Part shown: positions 32,855 through 41,427 of the stretch, piece after piece
Numbering within the stretch: position 1 is the first letter of the stretch
Layout of the letters: each line of letters opens with the position of its first letter
Assembly: GCA_022510865.1 (NCBI GenBank)
Contig: JAFLSQ010000010.1
Location: 1-59,545 of the forward strand
From: Treponema sp.
GTDB lineage: Bacteria; Spirochaetota; Spirochaetia; Treponematales; Treponemataceae
Reading direction: 5' to 3'
DNA: 59,545 nt
Translations under genes and position numbers: made by a program
Notes under the pieces: generated by a model
Seen by the model: the letters and a program-made list of their open reading frames with translations, nothing else
Database searches by the model: none
What the model was told of the DNA's origin: nothing

Positions 32855-34171
32855 CTAGTCTTTTGGCAGCAGAATCGAGCGGATTTTAATCCCTTTTTCT
32901 GCCGCCACACCCATCACAAAATCTTTTGAGTATTTTCCGCTTTTTCTTGGGGTTGGGTGCGGCTCCGCATCGCCAATCAGAATGACGAGTTTTGCCGCGT
33001 CTTTTCTCCAGACATAAAATTCGCAGGAAGCGTAAATTGCCTCGTAAACTGCCTCCGGAATATCGCCGCCTTCTTTTCCGTTAATTTTGATTGCGTTCAG
33101 ATTTTTGTTGAAGCTGTCAAGATTTGTGGTGAAACTGTACATTTTCACCGGAAGCCCCTTGTAATAGAACGTGTCGCCGTAGTCGCGGTAAAAAAGCAGC
33201 CCGAACCGTGCGCCCTGCGCATCGCGGAATTTTTCTTTGACCAGCGGATTCAAGTCGGTTTTCAGCTTCTCGATGTCATTTTTCATGCTGCCGGTCGCGT
33301 CAATCGCGAAAACAACGTCAAGGTTCGATTTATCGTCAATCTCGTCCAGAATAGCGCAAATATCATCAGGAAGATTTTCCGGGCCTTTTGAGTAAATCAT
33401 TTTCTCGGAGATTTCCTTGAATTTGTCGCTGGCAATCGGGTTGTAATCATCCGTGAGGATTGTCTCCACTTCCTCTGGCTCGGGCTTCTCGTCGCTTGCC
33501 TCAGGTAAATCCTCCTTGGGTGGGGGGACTTCCCGCGGTTTTTCTTCTGATGGCTCTGGCTTTGGTTTTTGGGCAGCCGGCCGTGGCTTGCGGCGCGCGC
33601 GCCGCAAATCAAACATGAACGGGCTGTCCATGAATTCGCCGGAATAATCGGCGTAGGGCTTTGAGAACGAGCGGATGTTGATGAAAGTGCCTTTTCCCAC
33701 CGTGGCCTCACCGTAGCGGCTCCATGGGTAGCCGTAGACAATCACTTCGGGGATGTAGATGTGGAACGCCGGGCCAAAAAAATCGGTGTTCTCAACGGTT
33801 GAGTCGATGAGGCTGTAACGCGCGGTCTGGGAAATCAGAGGTTTGCCATCAAGATAGCGGATTTCATCGCCGTTTATGGGATTGTACTCCTTGGCGCGGT
33901 ATGCGAAGCTGTCGTTCACGCCGTTCGGGTCTTTTGAGGTCTCTGTGAGCAGAATTGACTGCACATCCGGAAGTTTGCGCACATAAAGATGGTAGCCGCC
34001 TTTCTGCGCGTCTGGCTCCGGAATTATGCGCACGTTCTCCGCCGTAATCCGCAGTTTCTGCTGGGCCGGGGTGTACACCGTGAACTGAGATTCGCCCGCG
34101 CTCTGGGCAAAACAAAATGATGCAAAACAACAAAGCAAAACCATGCCTACTTTTTTTCTTGAAATTTTCAC
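32855..34171 (-). CDS. Exported von Willebrand A domain protein
   Basis: 438 residues from a GTG at 34171, which has AAGGA 8 nt upstream; an ATG at 34180 sits directly against that site and is less likely. Signal peptide (KKVGMVLLCCFASFCFA) cleaved near AQS; no lipobox. Residues ~20-185 are beta-rich and unrecognised, ~190-235 a Pro/Glu/Lys linker, and ~270-438 a VWA domain with the MIDAS motif DATGSM and a later GDAEPH. Probably periplasmic, with protein-protein binding through Mg2+; partner unknown. Confidence 0.85.
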   Translation of the reverse strand: MKISRKKVGMVLLCCFASFCFAQSAGESQFTVYTPAQQKLRITAENVRIIPEPDAQKGGYHLYVRKLPDVQSILLTETSKDPNGVNDSFAYRAKEYNPINGDEIRYLDGKPLISQTARYSLIDSTVENTDFFGPAFHIYIPEVIVYGYPWSRYGEATVGKGTFINIRSFSKPYADYSGEFMDSPFMFDLRRARRKPRPAAQKPKPEPSEEKPREVPPPKEDLPEASDEKPEPEEVETILTDDYNPIASDKFKEISEKMIYSKGPENLPDDICAILDEIDDKSNLDVVFAIDATGSMKNDIEKLKTDLNPLVKEKFRDAQGARFGLLFYRDYGDTFYYKGLPVKMYSFTTNLDSFNKNLNAIKINGKEGGDIPEAVYEAIYASCEFYVWRKDAAKLVILIGDAEPHPTPRKSGKYSKDFVMGVAAEKGIKIRSILLPKD

Positions 34172-34214
34172 TTGAATCATCCTTTTTTTCGTGAGTGCCG
34201 CTTAAATTATCGAC

Positions 34215-34242
34215 TGGACAAATCAAAAAATTGATTTATAAT
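34215..34242 (+). promoter_or_regulatory. Promoter of the 34273-35379 gene
   Basis: TGGACA (34215-34220) - 16 bp - TATAAT (34237-34242), about 24 nt of leader before the ATG; a second -10-like TATAAA lies at 34253-34258. No Shine-Dalgarno site is seen. Confidence 0.55.
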
Positions 34243-34272
34243 ATTAAACATATATAAATTTTGGATTTCATA

Positions 34273-35379
34273 ATGACTATCTCTGCTGATGAAAATCAAA
34301 CAAAAAACGGGCAATTTGAGAAAGTTGACATAAGCGCGTTTTTGGGCACTCAGAAAAAAAGCGAATTCTCCCCGGAAGAAAAAGTCGAGACCTTCACAAA
34401 AAAGCAGCTGGAGCTTCTGAACCAGATTCTTCCCGTCATTTCCAGCAATGATAAGGAGCATTTTGAGATTTACATCAACAGGATTGCGGACATGGAGTCC
34501 ATGGCGGCCTCAATCGCGCGGTTTCCGTCTCTTTTGGAGCGGCAGGAGCTTGCGGGCGGAACAAGGACGCGGGCAAGCCTCATAGAATCGCTGATTACCC
34601 ACCAGGATGACGGCGACCGGATTCTGCGGCTTCCGTCAAAGGCTGTTCTTGGGAAAAGTCTGCTCGTCGCCAAAATTCATACGCTCTCTGACCTTGCGAA
34701 ATTCGCAAAGCATCTTGGCAAGGAGCACGACGCGCTTTCACGTGCGCTGGACACCGAGACAAATTTCTCGATGTTCTCCTTGCTTGCGGAGGATGTCTAC
34801 CTGAATCTTATTTCGGACGGCTCGCAACCAATTGAATTCCGCCGTGAGTGGGCGCTCTCGCTCCTGCTTTTGTGGGAGCACTGGAACGATCAGGCAAGTG
34901 AGAACATCGCACCGGTTCTGCAATCCGTATGGATGGCCCGCCGCCGTCTTGCCCCCGCGTTCGGCACAATGATGGGCACAAGCGAGCTTCTGATGATTTC
35001 CATGCAGATGGACGACCAGTGGATAAATTTCATAAAACAGAAAATGGGCGAGGACGGAGTTTCGCAGGCGATGGAGGAATTCCTGTTCGGCATTTCCACG
35101 GAGCAGATTCAGAATTTGCGGACGATATTGAGAACCCAGGGAATTCCAGCAATCGGCCGAGATGAGGTGTCAAAATTTCTTGGGGAGCATGTCAAGGCAG
35201 ACGCAGGTCTTGATTATCGTGACTTTTACTCAATGTACACCGTCCGCCGGGATAATGCTCGCGCCCGCGCAAGAATGAGGCTGGAAGGTCCGCACAAAAC
35301 TCTGGAGGATTACTTCATTCAGTTTGTGACCGCGCTTGACAAGGAGAAACAGAACAATGACACTTTCGCAAAATCCTGA
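34273..35379 (+). CDS. Helical hypothetical protein, 368 residues
   Basis: ATG at 34273 preferred to an in-frame TTG at 34261. Soluble, almost all-helical, with no membrane span. Notable segments: DISAFLGTQKKSEFSPEEK near the start, WALSLLLLWEHWNDQ near 200, and VRRDNARARARMRLEG near the C terminus. Not recognised. Its last 23 bases overlap the start of an XRE-cupin regulator, so the two are co-transcribed. Confidence 0.78.
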   Translation: MTISADENQTKNGQFEKVDISAFLGTQKKSEFSPEEKVETFTKKQLELLNQILPVISSNDKEHFEIYINRIADMESMAASIARFPSLLERQELAGGTRTRASLIESLITHQDDGDRILRLPSKAVLGKSLLVAKIHTLSDLAKFAKHLGKEHDALSRALDTETNFSMFSLLAEDVYLNLISDGSQPIEFRREWALSLLLLWEHWNDQASENIAPVLQSVWMARRRLAPAFGTMMGTSELLMISMQMDDQWINFIKQKMGEDGVSQAMEEFLFGISTEQIQNLRTILRTQGIPAIGRDEVSKFLGEHVKADAGLDYRDFYSMYTVRRDNARARARMRLEGPHKTLEDYFIQFVTALDKEKQNNDTFAKS

Positions 35380-35965
35380 TGATATAAAACAGAAAAGAAA
35401 ACCTTATCATTTTGGCGAGAAACTGCGGGAAGTCCGAGAGCACAAAGGCTACACACTGAAAGTCGTTGCGCAGCGTGCCGGCGTGAGCGAGAGCCTTGTC
35501 TCGCAGATTGAGCGCAACCACGTGTCTCCCGCAATAGACACGCTGCTCGCGCTTGCGGATGTTCTTGACATCAACCTTGAATTTCTTTTTGAGGAATATA
35601 AGCGGGAACGCCCCGTCACAATCATCAGGAATAATGAGAGGCCTTCAATCCACGAGGACGAGGTGATTTATCAGGAGCTGCCGCGTCCAACTCCGTCTTC
35701 CACGGACAATGACATTGAGACTTATGCTGTGAAAATCCCGCATGGAGCGCACACTCACAGAGGCTCTTACGGTCACATTGGCTATGAGATGGGGATAATC
35801 ACGAAGGGCAAGGCAAAACTTGTCTATGACAGCAAGGAATATTTTTTGGAGACCGGGGACAGCGTGTCATATTCCGCGGGCGCGCCTCACGTGATTGAGA
35901 ATGTGGGCGACACGGATTTGGAGGCAATCTGGGTTGTCACTCCCGCGCAGCGTTTTGTAAAATAA
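35357..35965 (+). CDS. XRE-cupin transcriptional regulator
   Basis: 202 residues from MTLSQNPDD; AAGGAG stands 10 nt upstream inside the previous gene. Helix-turn-helix at ~22-75 (LREVREHKGYTLKVVAQRAG, then SESLVSQIERN) and a cupin at ~120-200 (HTHRGSYGHIGYEMGIITKG, GDSVSYSAGAPH) with His ligands. This architecture is that of PuuR/SutR-type regulators, which sense a small molecule in the cupin. Target genes are not evident; citrate synthase is next but has its own promoter. Confidence 0.9.
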   Translation: MTLSQNPDDIKQKRKPYHFGEKLREVREHKGYTLKVVAQRAGVSESLVSQIERNHVSPAIDTLLALADVLDINLEFLFEEYKRERPVTIIRNNERPSIHEDEVIYQELPRPTPSSTDNDIETYAVKIPHGAHTHRGSYGHIGYEMGIITKGKAKLVYDSKEYFLETGDSVSYSAGAPHVIENVGDTDLEAIWVVTPAQRFVK

Positions 35966-35987
35966 TCCAAGGAATTCCGCGTAAAAC

Positions 35988-36016
35988 TTGTTCAGATAAG
36001 CCTTTTTTTGTATAAT
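35988..36016 (+). promoter_or_regulatory. Promoter of citrate synthase
   Basis: TTGTTC (35988-35993) - 17 bp - TATAAT (36011-36016), followed by a ~57-nt leader and GGAGG. Confidence 0.7.
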
Positions 36017-36079
36017 CTGACAAAGTGATTTAAAAAACTTCGCCTGCAAAATCAATTAAAAAATCCAATGGAGGAAGCC

Positions 36080-37441
36080 ATGTCCGAGACAAAAGATGAG
36101 CAGAGCCTGCTCAAAAGATTTGAGAAACTTGCCGTTCTGAATGACCCGATTGACCCCGCTCTTTATAAAAAATACGATGTCAAACGCGGACTTCGTAATG
36201 ATAACGGCACCGGCGTTCTTGTGGGACTGACTCACATTGGGGATGTTGTCGGTTATGAGATAAAGGACGGTCAGAAAATCGCAGTGCCTGGTCGCCTTGT
36301 TTACCGTGGCTACAATGTTGAGGAGCTGATTGCCGACGCGGAGCAGAACAAGCAGTTTGGCTATGAGCAGTGCGCGTATCTTCTTTTGTTCGGCGAGCTT
36401 CCCACAAAAGACAAGCTGGATAAATTCAATCATTATCTTGGGAAATACCGGGTTCTTCCGAACAACTTTGTTGAGGATATGATTATGAAAGCGCCGTCCG
36501 CAAACGTGATGAACAAAATTGCGCGCGGAGTGCTTGCAAGCTACTCCTATGATGATGACCCGGAGAACAGGCACATCGGGAATATTGTGAAGCAGTGCGT
36601 CCAGCTCATCGCGAGATTTTCCACGCTCGCGGCTTATGGCTATCAGGCGAAAAGACGCTACTACGACAACAAAAGTATGTTCGTCCACAATCCAAAGCCG
36701 GAGCTGTCAACATCAGAGAATTTTCTGCGCCTGATTCGCTCGAACAAGCATTACACTCGTCTGGAGGCAGAAATTCTTGACCTTGCGCTGATTCTTCATG
36801 CGGAGCACGGAGGCGGAAACAACTCATCGCTCACGGTGCACGTTGTGTCATCCGCAGACACAGACACATACTCTGCGATTGCCGCTGCAATCGGCTCGCT
36901 CAAAGGAAGCCGTCACGGTGGCGCGAACATCCGCGTCGCAGAGATGATGGATGACATCAAGGCGAATGTGAGTGACTGGAGCAGCGAGAAAGAGGTCTCC
37001 GAGTACATCAGGAAAATCGCGATGAAACAGGCGTTCGACCGCTCCGGGCTTGTTTACGGAATGGGGCACGCCGTCTACACTATCAGCGACCCGCGCGAGG
37101 TTCTGCTCAAAGCAAAGGCAAAAGAGCTTGCGAAAGAAAAAGGCTGCCTTGAGGAATTCGAGCTTTATAATCTGGTTGAGAAAGTGACTCCCGGGATTAT
37201 TCAGGAAATCCACAATTCAGATAAAAAAATCTGCGCCAACGTGGATCTTTATTCCGGTTTTGTATATTCAATGCTGAGCATTCCGCGTGAGCTTTTCACA
37301 CCGCTTTTCGCAATCTCAAGAATTGCGGGCTGGTCTGCGCACCGAATCGAGGAGATTGTGAGCGGCGGAAGGATTTACCGCCCCGCGTACAAGAACGTGC
37401 TCAGCGAGCGCGAGTACATTCCGCTTGCGCAAAGGCAGTAA
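36080..37441 (+). CDS. gltA: Citrate synthase
   Basis: 453 residues from MSETKDEQSLL with GGAGG 5 nt upstream; an in-frame ATG at 36068 has no such site. Condenses oxaloacetate and acetyl-CoA. Catalytic histidines in LHAEHGGGNNSSL and MGHAVYTISDPR, and SLKGSRHGGAN and the aspartate region near DLYSGFVY. An N-terminal ~60-residue extension precedes the GLTHIG start of the core, as in the clostridial-type enzymes. In an anaerobe this probably serves glutamate formation through a partial cycle. No other cycle gene is in the window. Confidence 0.95.
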   Translation: MSETKDEQSLLKRFEKLAVLNDPIDPALYKKYDVKRGLRNDNGTGVLVGLTHIGDVVGYEIKDGQKIAVPGRLVYRGYNVEELIADAEQNKQFGYEQCAYLLLFGELPTKDKLDKFNHYLGKYRVLPNNFVEDMIMKAPSANVMNKIARGVLASYSYDDDPENRHIGNIVKQCVQLIARFSTLAAYGYQAKRRYYDNKSMFVHNPKPELSTSENFLRLIRSNKHYTRLEAEILDLALILHAEHGGGNNSSLTVHVVSSADTDTYSAIAAAIGSLKGSRHGGANIRVAEMMDDIKANVSDWSSEKEVSEYIRKIAMKQAFDRSGLVYGMGHAVYTISDPREVLLKAKAKELAKEKGCLEEFELYNLVEKVTPGIIQEIHNSDKKICANVDLYSGFVYSMLSIPRELFTPLFAISRIAGWSAHRIEEIVSGGRIYRPAYKNVLSEREYIPLAQRQ

Positions 37442-37448
37442 AATCCGG

Positions 37449-38282
37449 ATGGACAGAATAGACAAAATTCTTTCACACGAAGGTTTTGGCTCTCGCAAGG
37501 ATGTGCGGAAACTTCTGCATCGCTCGGAAGTGACTGTGAACGGCAGGCGGATTTTTGACCCGTCATTCCAGATTGACACATCGACTGCGCAAATTGTGAT
37601 TGACGGCGCGGCCCTGAATCTTCACGATGAATTTTACATTATGATGAACAAAATCATGCACACCGTGTGCTCCACAAAAGAGGGCAGTCATCAGACTGTT
37701 TTTGACCTTCTGGACGACTCTTACCGCACGCCTTATCTTAAAAGCAGGCTTCACATGATTGGGCGGCTTGACATGGACACAGAGGGGCTTCTGCTTTTCA
37801 CAACTGACGGCGCGCTGACCCACAGAATTATCTCGCCAAAAAACTGCGTGGACAAGACATATTTCTGCGTCCTTGAGCACGATGAGGGCGCGGAGCATCG
37901 CAAAGAGATTGAAAGGCTTTTTGCGGATGGAATTGCGGTCGCCGCGGATGACAATGACCCGGCGTTTGTGTGCGAGAGCGCGGCAATCAGATGGCCGGAC
38001 GAGGCGGAAATCTCACGGTACACAGAAAATTCGTCTTTTGGCTCTGAATGCGCGGATTTTCCGGCCTCGCAGGGCAATACGGCAATCCTCACAATCCACG
38101 AGGGCAAATATCATCAGGTGAAAAGGATGTTCGCTGCAGTGGGAAATCGCATCGTTTTTTTGAAGCGCGTCTCAATCGGCGGCCTTAATCTGGATTTGTC
38201 TCTCAGACCCGGCGAGTACAGGCATCTTCTGCCGGATGAAATCTCTGCGCTACAGCAATGCTTGAAAACAACCACTTTCTGA
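37449..38282 (+). CDS. RsuA/RluB-family pseudouridine synthase
   Basis: 277 residues from MDRIDKILSHEGFGSRKDV. N-terminal S4 RNA-binding domain (1-60) and pseudouridine synthase domain with the catalytic aspartate in GRLDMDTEGLLLFTTDG and the C-terminal KYHQVKRMFAAVG. It modifies 16S rRNA (RsuA-type) or 23S rRNA; I favour RsuA because of length and the QVKRMF signature but cannot exclude RluB/RluE. Starts 7 bp after citrate synthase. Confidence 0.9.
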   Translation: MDRIDKILSHEGFGSRKDVRKLLHRSEVTVNGRRIFDPSFQIDTSTAQIVIDGAALNLHDEFYIMMNKIMHTVCSTKEGSHQTVFDLLDDSYRTPYLKSRLHMIGRLDMDTEGLLLFTTDGALTHRIISPKNCVDKTYFCVLEHDEGAEHRKEIERLFADGIAVAADDNDPAFVCESAAIRWPDEAEISRYTENSSFGSECADFPASQGNTAILTIHEGKYHQVKRMFAAVGNRIVFLKRVSIGGLNLDLSLRPGEYRHLLPDEISALQQCLKTTTF

Positions 38283-38290
38283 TATAGAAT
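38262..38290 (+). promoter_or_regulatory. Promoter of fhs
   Basis: TTGAAA (38262-38267) - 17 bp - TAGAAT (38285-38290), starting inside the end of the pseudouridine synthase gene. Confidence 0.75.
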
Positions 38291-38323
38291 TACACAGAAT
38301 CTCAGGAGCGCAGAGAGGTGATG

Positions 38324-40000
38324 ATGACTGACATAGAAATCGCGCAGAAAAACAAAATGATTGCTGTGGCGGATGTTGCCGCAAAAATCGGGATTGCACC
38401 GGACAAACTGGAAAATTACGGTCTCTACAAGGCAAAAATCACGTTTGACGAGCTTAGAGCTTTGCAGGATAAAGCCACGAAAAATCCCGGAAAACTGATT
38501 CTGGTCACGGCGATTACCCCGACCCCGGCCGGCGAGGGAAAATCCACCGTCTCAATCGCTCTTGCGGATGGCCTGAACAAAATCGGGAAAAAAACTGTCG
38601 TCGCGCTGAGAGAGCCAAGTCTTGGGCCGTGCTTTGGCGTGAAAGGCGGCGCGTGCGGCGGCGGATTTGCCCAGATTGTACCGATGGAGGACATCAATCT
38701 GCATTTTACCGGCGATATTCACGCAATTTCAATCGCGAACAATCTTATTGCGGCGTTAATCGACAATCATTTGCAGCAGGGCAACGCGCTTGGCATTGAC
38801 CCGCGCACAATCACTTGGAAACGCTGCCTTGATTTGAATGACCGAGCGTTGCGGAGCATTATCATCGGGCTTGGAGGACGGCTTCAAGGCGTTCCGCGCG
38901 AGGACCATTTCTCAATCGCGGTGGCGTCAGAAATCATGGCGATTGTATGCCTGTCCCGCACAATCACAGAGCTAAAAGAGCGCATTGACCGCATTGTGAT
39001 TGCCCAGAATTACAGCAAAGAGAACGTGACTTTTGGCCAGTTAAAGTGCACTGGCGCAGTAGCGGCGCTGCTCAAAGACGTAATCAAGCCGAATATCGTG
39101 CAGACTCTGGAAAAAAATCCCGCTTTTGTGCATGGCGGGCCGTTCGCGAACATTGCGCATGGGTGCAACAGCGTGAATGCCACGCTCTGTGCGCTTGCCA
39201 CCGGCGACTACACCGTTACAGAAGCGGGATTTGCCGCCGATTTGGGCGCGGAAAAATTCCTTGACATAAAGTGCCGGCTCGCGGGCCTGCGCCCGGACGC
39301 GGTTGTGATTGTGGCGACAATCCGCGCCCTCAAAATGCACGGCGGAGTCGCAAAATCAGAATTGTCATTGCCGAACAAAAACGCCCTTGAAAAAGGATTC
39401 GCGAACCTTGAGGCGCACATCCAGAACATCGCGAAATTCGGATTGCCTGCCGTTGTTGCGGTGAACAAATTTGTAAGCGACACAGACGATGAGATTGCGC
39501 TTCTGGAAAAATTGTGCGCCAAAGCCGGAAGCAGGACCGTGCTCTGCGAAGGCTGGGAAAAGGGCGGCGATGGCGCGCGCGAGCTTGCGCAGGCGGTCGT
39601 GCAAGTCGCAGAGAGCGGCAAGGCTGATTATCATCCGTTGTACGCGCTTGACATTCCCCTTGCAGAAAAAATCAGGAAAATTGCCAAGGAGATTTATCGC
39701 GCCGATGACGTTGACTTTGACAGCACCGCGCTAAAAAAACTCAAGGCGTTTGAGGATGGCGGCTACGGAAATCTTCCGGTCTGTATCGCAAAAACGCAGA
39801 ATTCAATCAGCCATGACCCAAAACTTGCGGGCGCGCCATCAGGCTACAAATTTCCTGTGCGTGATGTCCAGCTTTACGCCGGGGCGGGTTTTGTGGTGGC
39901 TCTTGCGGGCGATATAATGACAATGCCGGGGCTTCCGAAAGAACCCGCCGCGCTGAGCATCGATGTGGATGACAACGGAATAATCAGCGGATTATTCTAG
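38324..40000 (+). CDS. fhs: Formate-tetrahydrofolate ligase
   Basis: 558 residues, full length. Makes 10-formyl-THF from formate, THF and ATP. P-loop TPAGEGKSTVSIALADGL, EPSLGPCFGVKGGACGGG, TGDIHAI and the C-terminal MTMPGLPKEPAA are intact. ATG at 38324 with GAGAGG upstream; GTG and ATG codons just before it are in frame. It supplies one-carbon units for purines, consistent with prs and purB in the window. Confidence 0.97.
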   Translation: MTDIEIAQKNKMIAVADVAAKIGIAPDKLENYGLYKAKITFDELRALQDKATKNPGKLILVTAITPTPAGEGKSTVSIALADGLNKIGKKTVVALREPSLGPCFGVKGGACGGGFAQIVPMEDINLHFTGDIHAISIANNLIAALIDNHLQQGNALGIDPRTITWKRCLDLNDRALRSIIIGLGGRLQGVPREDHFSIAVASEIMAIVCLSRTITELKERIDRIVIAQNYSKENVTFGQLKCTGAVAALLKDVIKPNIVQTLEKNPAFVHGGPFANIAHGCNSVNATLCALATGDYTVTEAGFAADLGAEKFLDIKCRLAGLRPDAVVIVATIRALKMHGGVAKSELSLPNKNALEKGFANLEAHIQNIAKFGLPAVVAVNKFVSDTDDEIALLEKLCAKAGSRTVLCEGWEKGGDGARELAQAVVQVAESGKADYHPLYALDIPLAEKIRKIAKEIYRADDVDFDSTALKKLKAFEDGGYGNLPVCIAKTQNSISHDPKLAGAPSGYKFPVRDVQLYAGAGFVVALAGDIMTMPGLPKEPAALSIDVDDNGIISGLF

Positions 40001-40024
40001 CGGATTTTATTGCCGGGTCTGAAA

Positions 40025-41332
40025 TCAGGATTTTTCCAGCTGGTCTATGCGCTTCTGGAGTTTTATGCACTTCTCGCGCTGGTCAAGAACCCGCTGAGCC
40101 AGAAGCCGAGACAGGAAAATCCCATAATGCGGATTTTTTCTGATTAAATTAACGAACGCGGCCTTAGGAATGCAAATCAGTTTGCCGGGCTCCTCTGCTT
40201 TTACGGTGGCGGTGCGTTTCTCGTCAAGCAGGAACGCCATCTCGCCAATGAACATATCTTTTGGGGTCAGGACAGAGACCAGATTATCATCCGCATAAAC
40301 TCCGAAAGTTCCCGCGACAATAAAATACAAATCTGATGAAAGGTCGCCGCGCCTGCAAACATAGTCGCCCGGCTCAAAATCCGTTGCCTGGAACGGAAGC
40401 ATTATGCCCGGAATATTGTTCGAGATGTTCCGCAGGTTGTTCACGTCAAAAGAGACCTCGTTGCCCGCGTCATTGTAGCGCAGATTTGAGACCAGATTTC
40501 TGGAAAGCGCGATTCCCCGGCCGTGCGGCGTTGAGACATTCGGCTGGTAATCATCAATCGTTTTTTTCCAGTCAAAGCCCTTGCCCTCATCTTTGATTGT
40601 AAAAGTTGACTTTGTTTTTGTGATTGTGTAGGAAATGTGCACTTTCTTGCCCGCATTCTCAGGACGATTTCTGCGCTCTTCCACAAGGTCAAGAATATCG
40701 CCGCCTTTTTCCATCCACTCGGTTTTCTCGGCAAACGTAATTCCGCAGTTCCCGTGCTCAATCGCATTCTCAAGCAGCTCTGTCAGAGTTGTCTGCAATG
40801 AATATCTTCCGTGCGCGTCCACGCGGTTGGAGCAGTACAGGTAGTTCACCAGAAAACTTGTGTAAATTCTTGCGTTCAGCGGATTATTGCTGCATACAAA
40901 GTTTCCGCGCTCAATTCCGCCCATCGTCTCCTGCATTCCGCGGTTAAAAAGAATATTCTGATTGCTCCAGAGCACCTGCAAAAGAACGTTGAAAGATGCG
41001 ATGAATGAGCGCAGCGGCTGGACAATGAGGATGTTCTGATTTTTCATGTCCTCCAGTTCCTGCGCCTGCTTCGGGTCTTCCGCAACGGCAATCACGCCGC
41101 CGTTATGAAACCACGGATCCATGTTGATTGCGGACAGAACCTTGAAATTATCGATGTCATGCGAGGAAAAATCCAGGACTTTAATCTCGGGAATCTCATA
41201 GTCCATGAGGCTCATAGTCTCGTCTGTGTCTGGACTGTACAGAGGGTCAAAATAATCCGCGTAAGTGCGGCAGGCCTCTTTTACGGCGGAAAGAACATCT
41301 TTATTGCTGGATGAAATCAGGATTTTTTTCAT
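40025..41332 (-). CDS. Receiver-like / RsbW-type kinase / cNMP-binding protein
   Basis: 435 residues from MKKILISSSNKDV, with AAGGTGGTGAG upstream. Three parts: ~1-120 a CheY-like fold, but the phosphoacceptor region reads KVLDFSSHD so phosphorylation is doubtful; ~150-290 an HATPase of the anti-sigma serine-kinase type (N box ELLENAIEHGN, G1 DEGKGFDW, G2 HGRGIALS); ~300-420 a cyclic-nucleotide-binding barrel (PGDYVCRRGDLSSDLYFI, FIGEMAFLLDEKRTATV), then a short coiled coil. RsbW kinases phosphorylate STAS antagonists, so the STAS protein at 12152-12715 is a candidate substrate (inference). The order of domains is unusual. Confidence 0.88.
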   Translation of the reverse strand: MKKILISSSNKDVLSAVKEACRTYADYFDPLYSPDTDETMSLMDYEIPEIKVLDFSSHDIDNFKVLSAINMDPWFHNGGVIAVAEDPKQAQELEDMKNQNILIVQPLRSFIASFNVLLQVLWSNQNILFNRGMQETMGGIERGNFVCSNNPLNARIYTSFLVNYLYCSNRVDAHGRYSLQTTLTELLENAIEHGNCGITFAEKTEWMEKGGDILDLVEERRNRPENAGKKVHISYTITKTKSTFTIKDEGKGFDWKKTIDDYQPNVSTPHGRGIALSRNLVSNLRYNDAGNEVSFDVNNLRNISNNIPGIMLPFQATDFEPGDYVCRRGDLSSDLYFIVAGTFGVYADDNLVSVLTPKDMFIGEMAFLLDEKRTATVKAEEPGKLICIPKAAFVNLIRKNPHYGIFLSRLLAQRVLDQREKCIKLQKRIDQLEKS

Positions 41333-41353
41333 GCTCACCACCTTCAAAAAAAG

Positions 41354-41427
41354 TGATTCAGATGCGATTCGAACGCACGACCTTCCGCTTAGGAGGCGGA
41401 TGCTCTATCCAGCTGAGCTACTGAATC
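41354..41427 (-). tRNA. tRNA-Arg (anticodon CCT)
   Basis: 74 nt on the minus strand: acceptor GATTCAG/CTGAATC, D stem GCTC/GAGC with a 9-nt loop, anticodon stem TCCGC/GCGGA with loop CTCCTAA, variable AGGTC, T stem GTGCG/CGCAT, discriminator A; CCA not encoded. Its first base lies in the stop codon of the upstream metallo-beta-lactamase-fold gene, and 21 bp separate its 3' end from the next ATG, so it must be excised from a protein-coding transcript. Confidence 0.95.
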
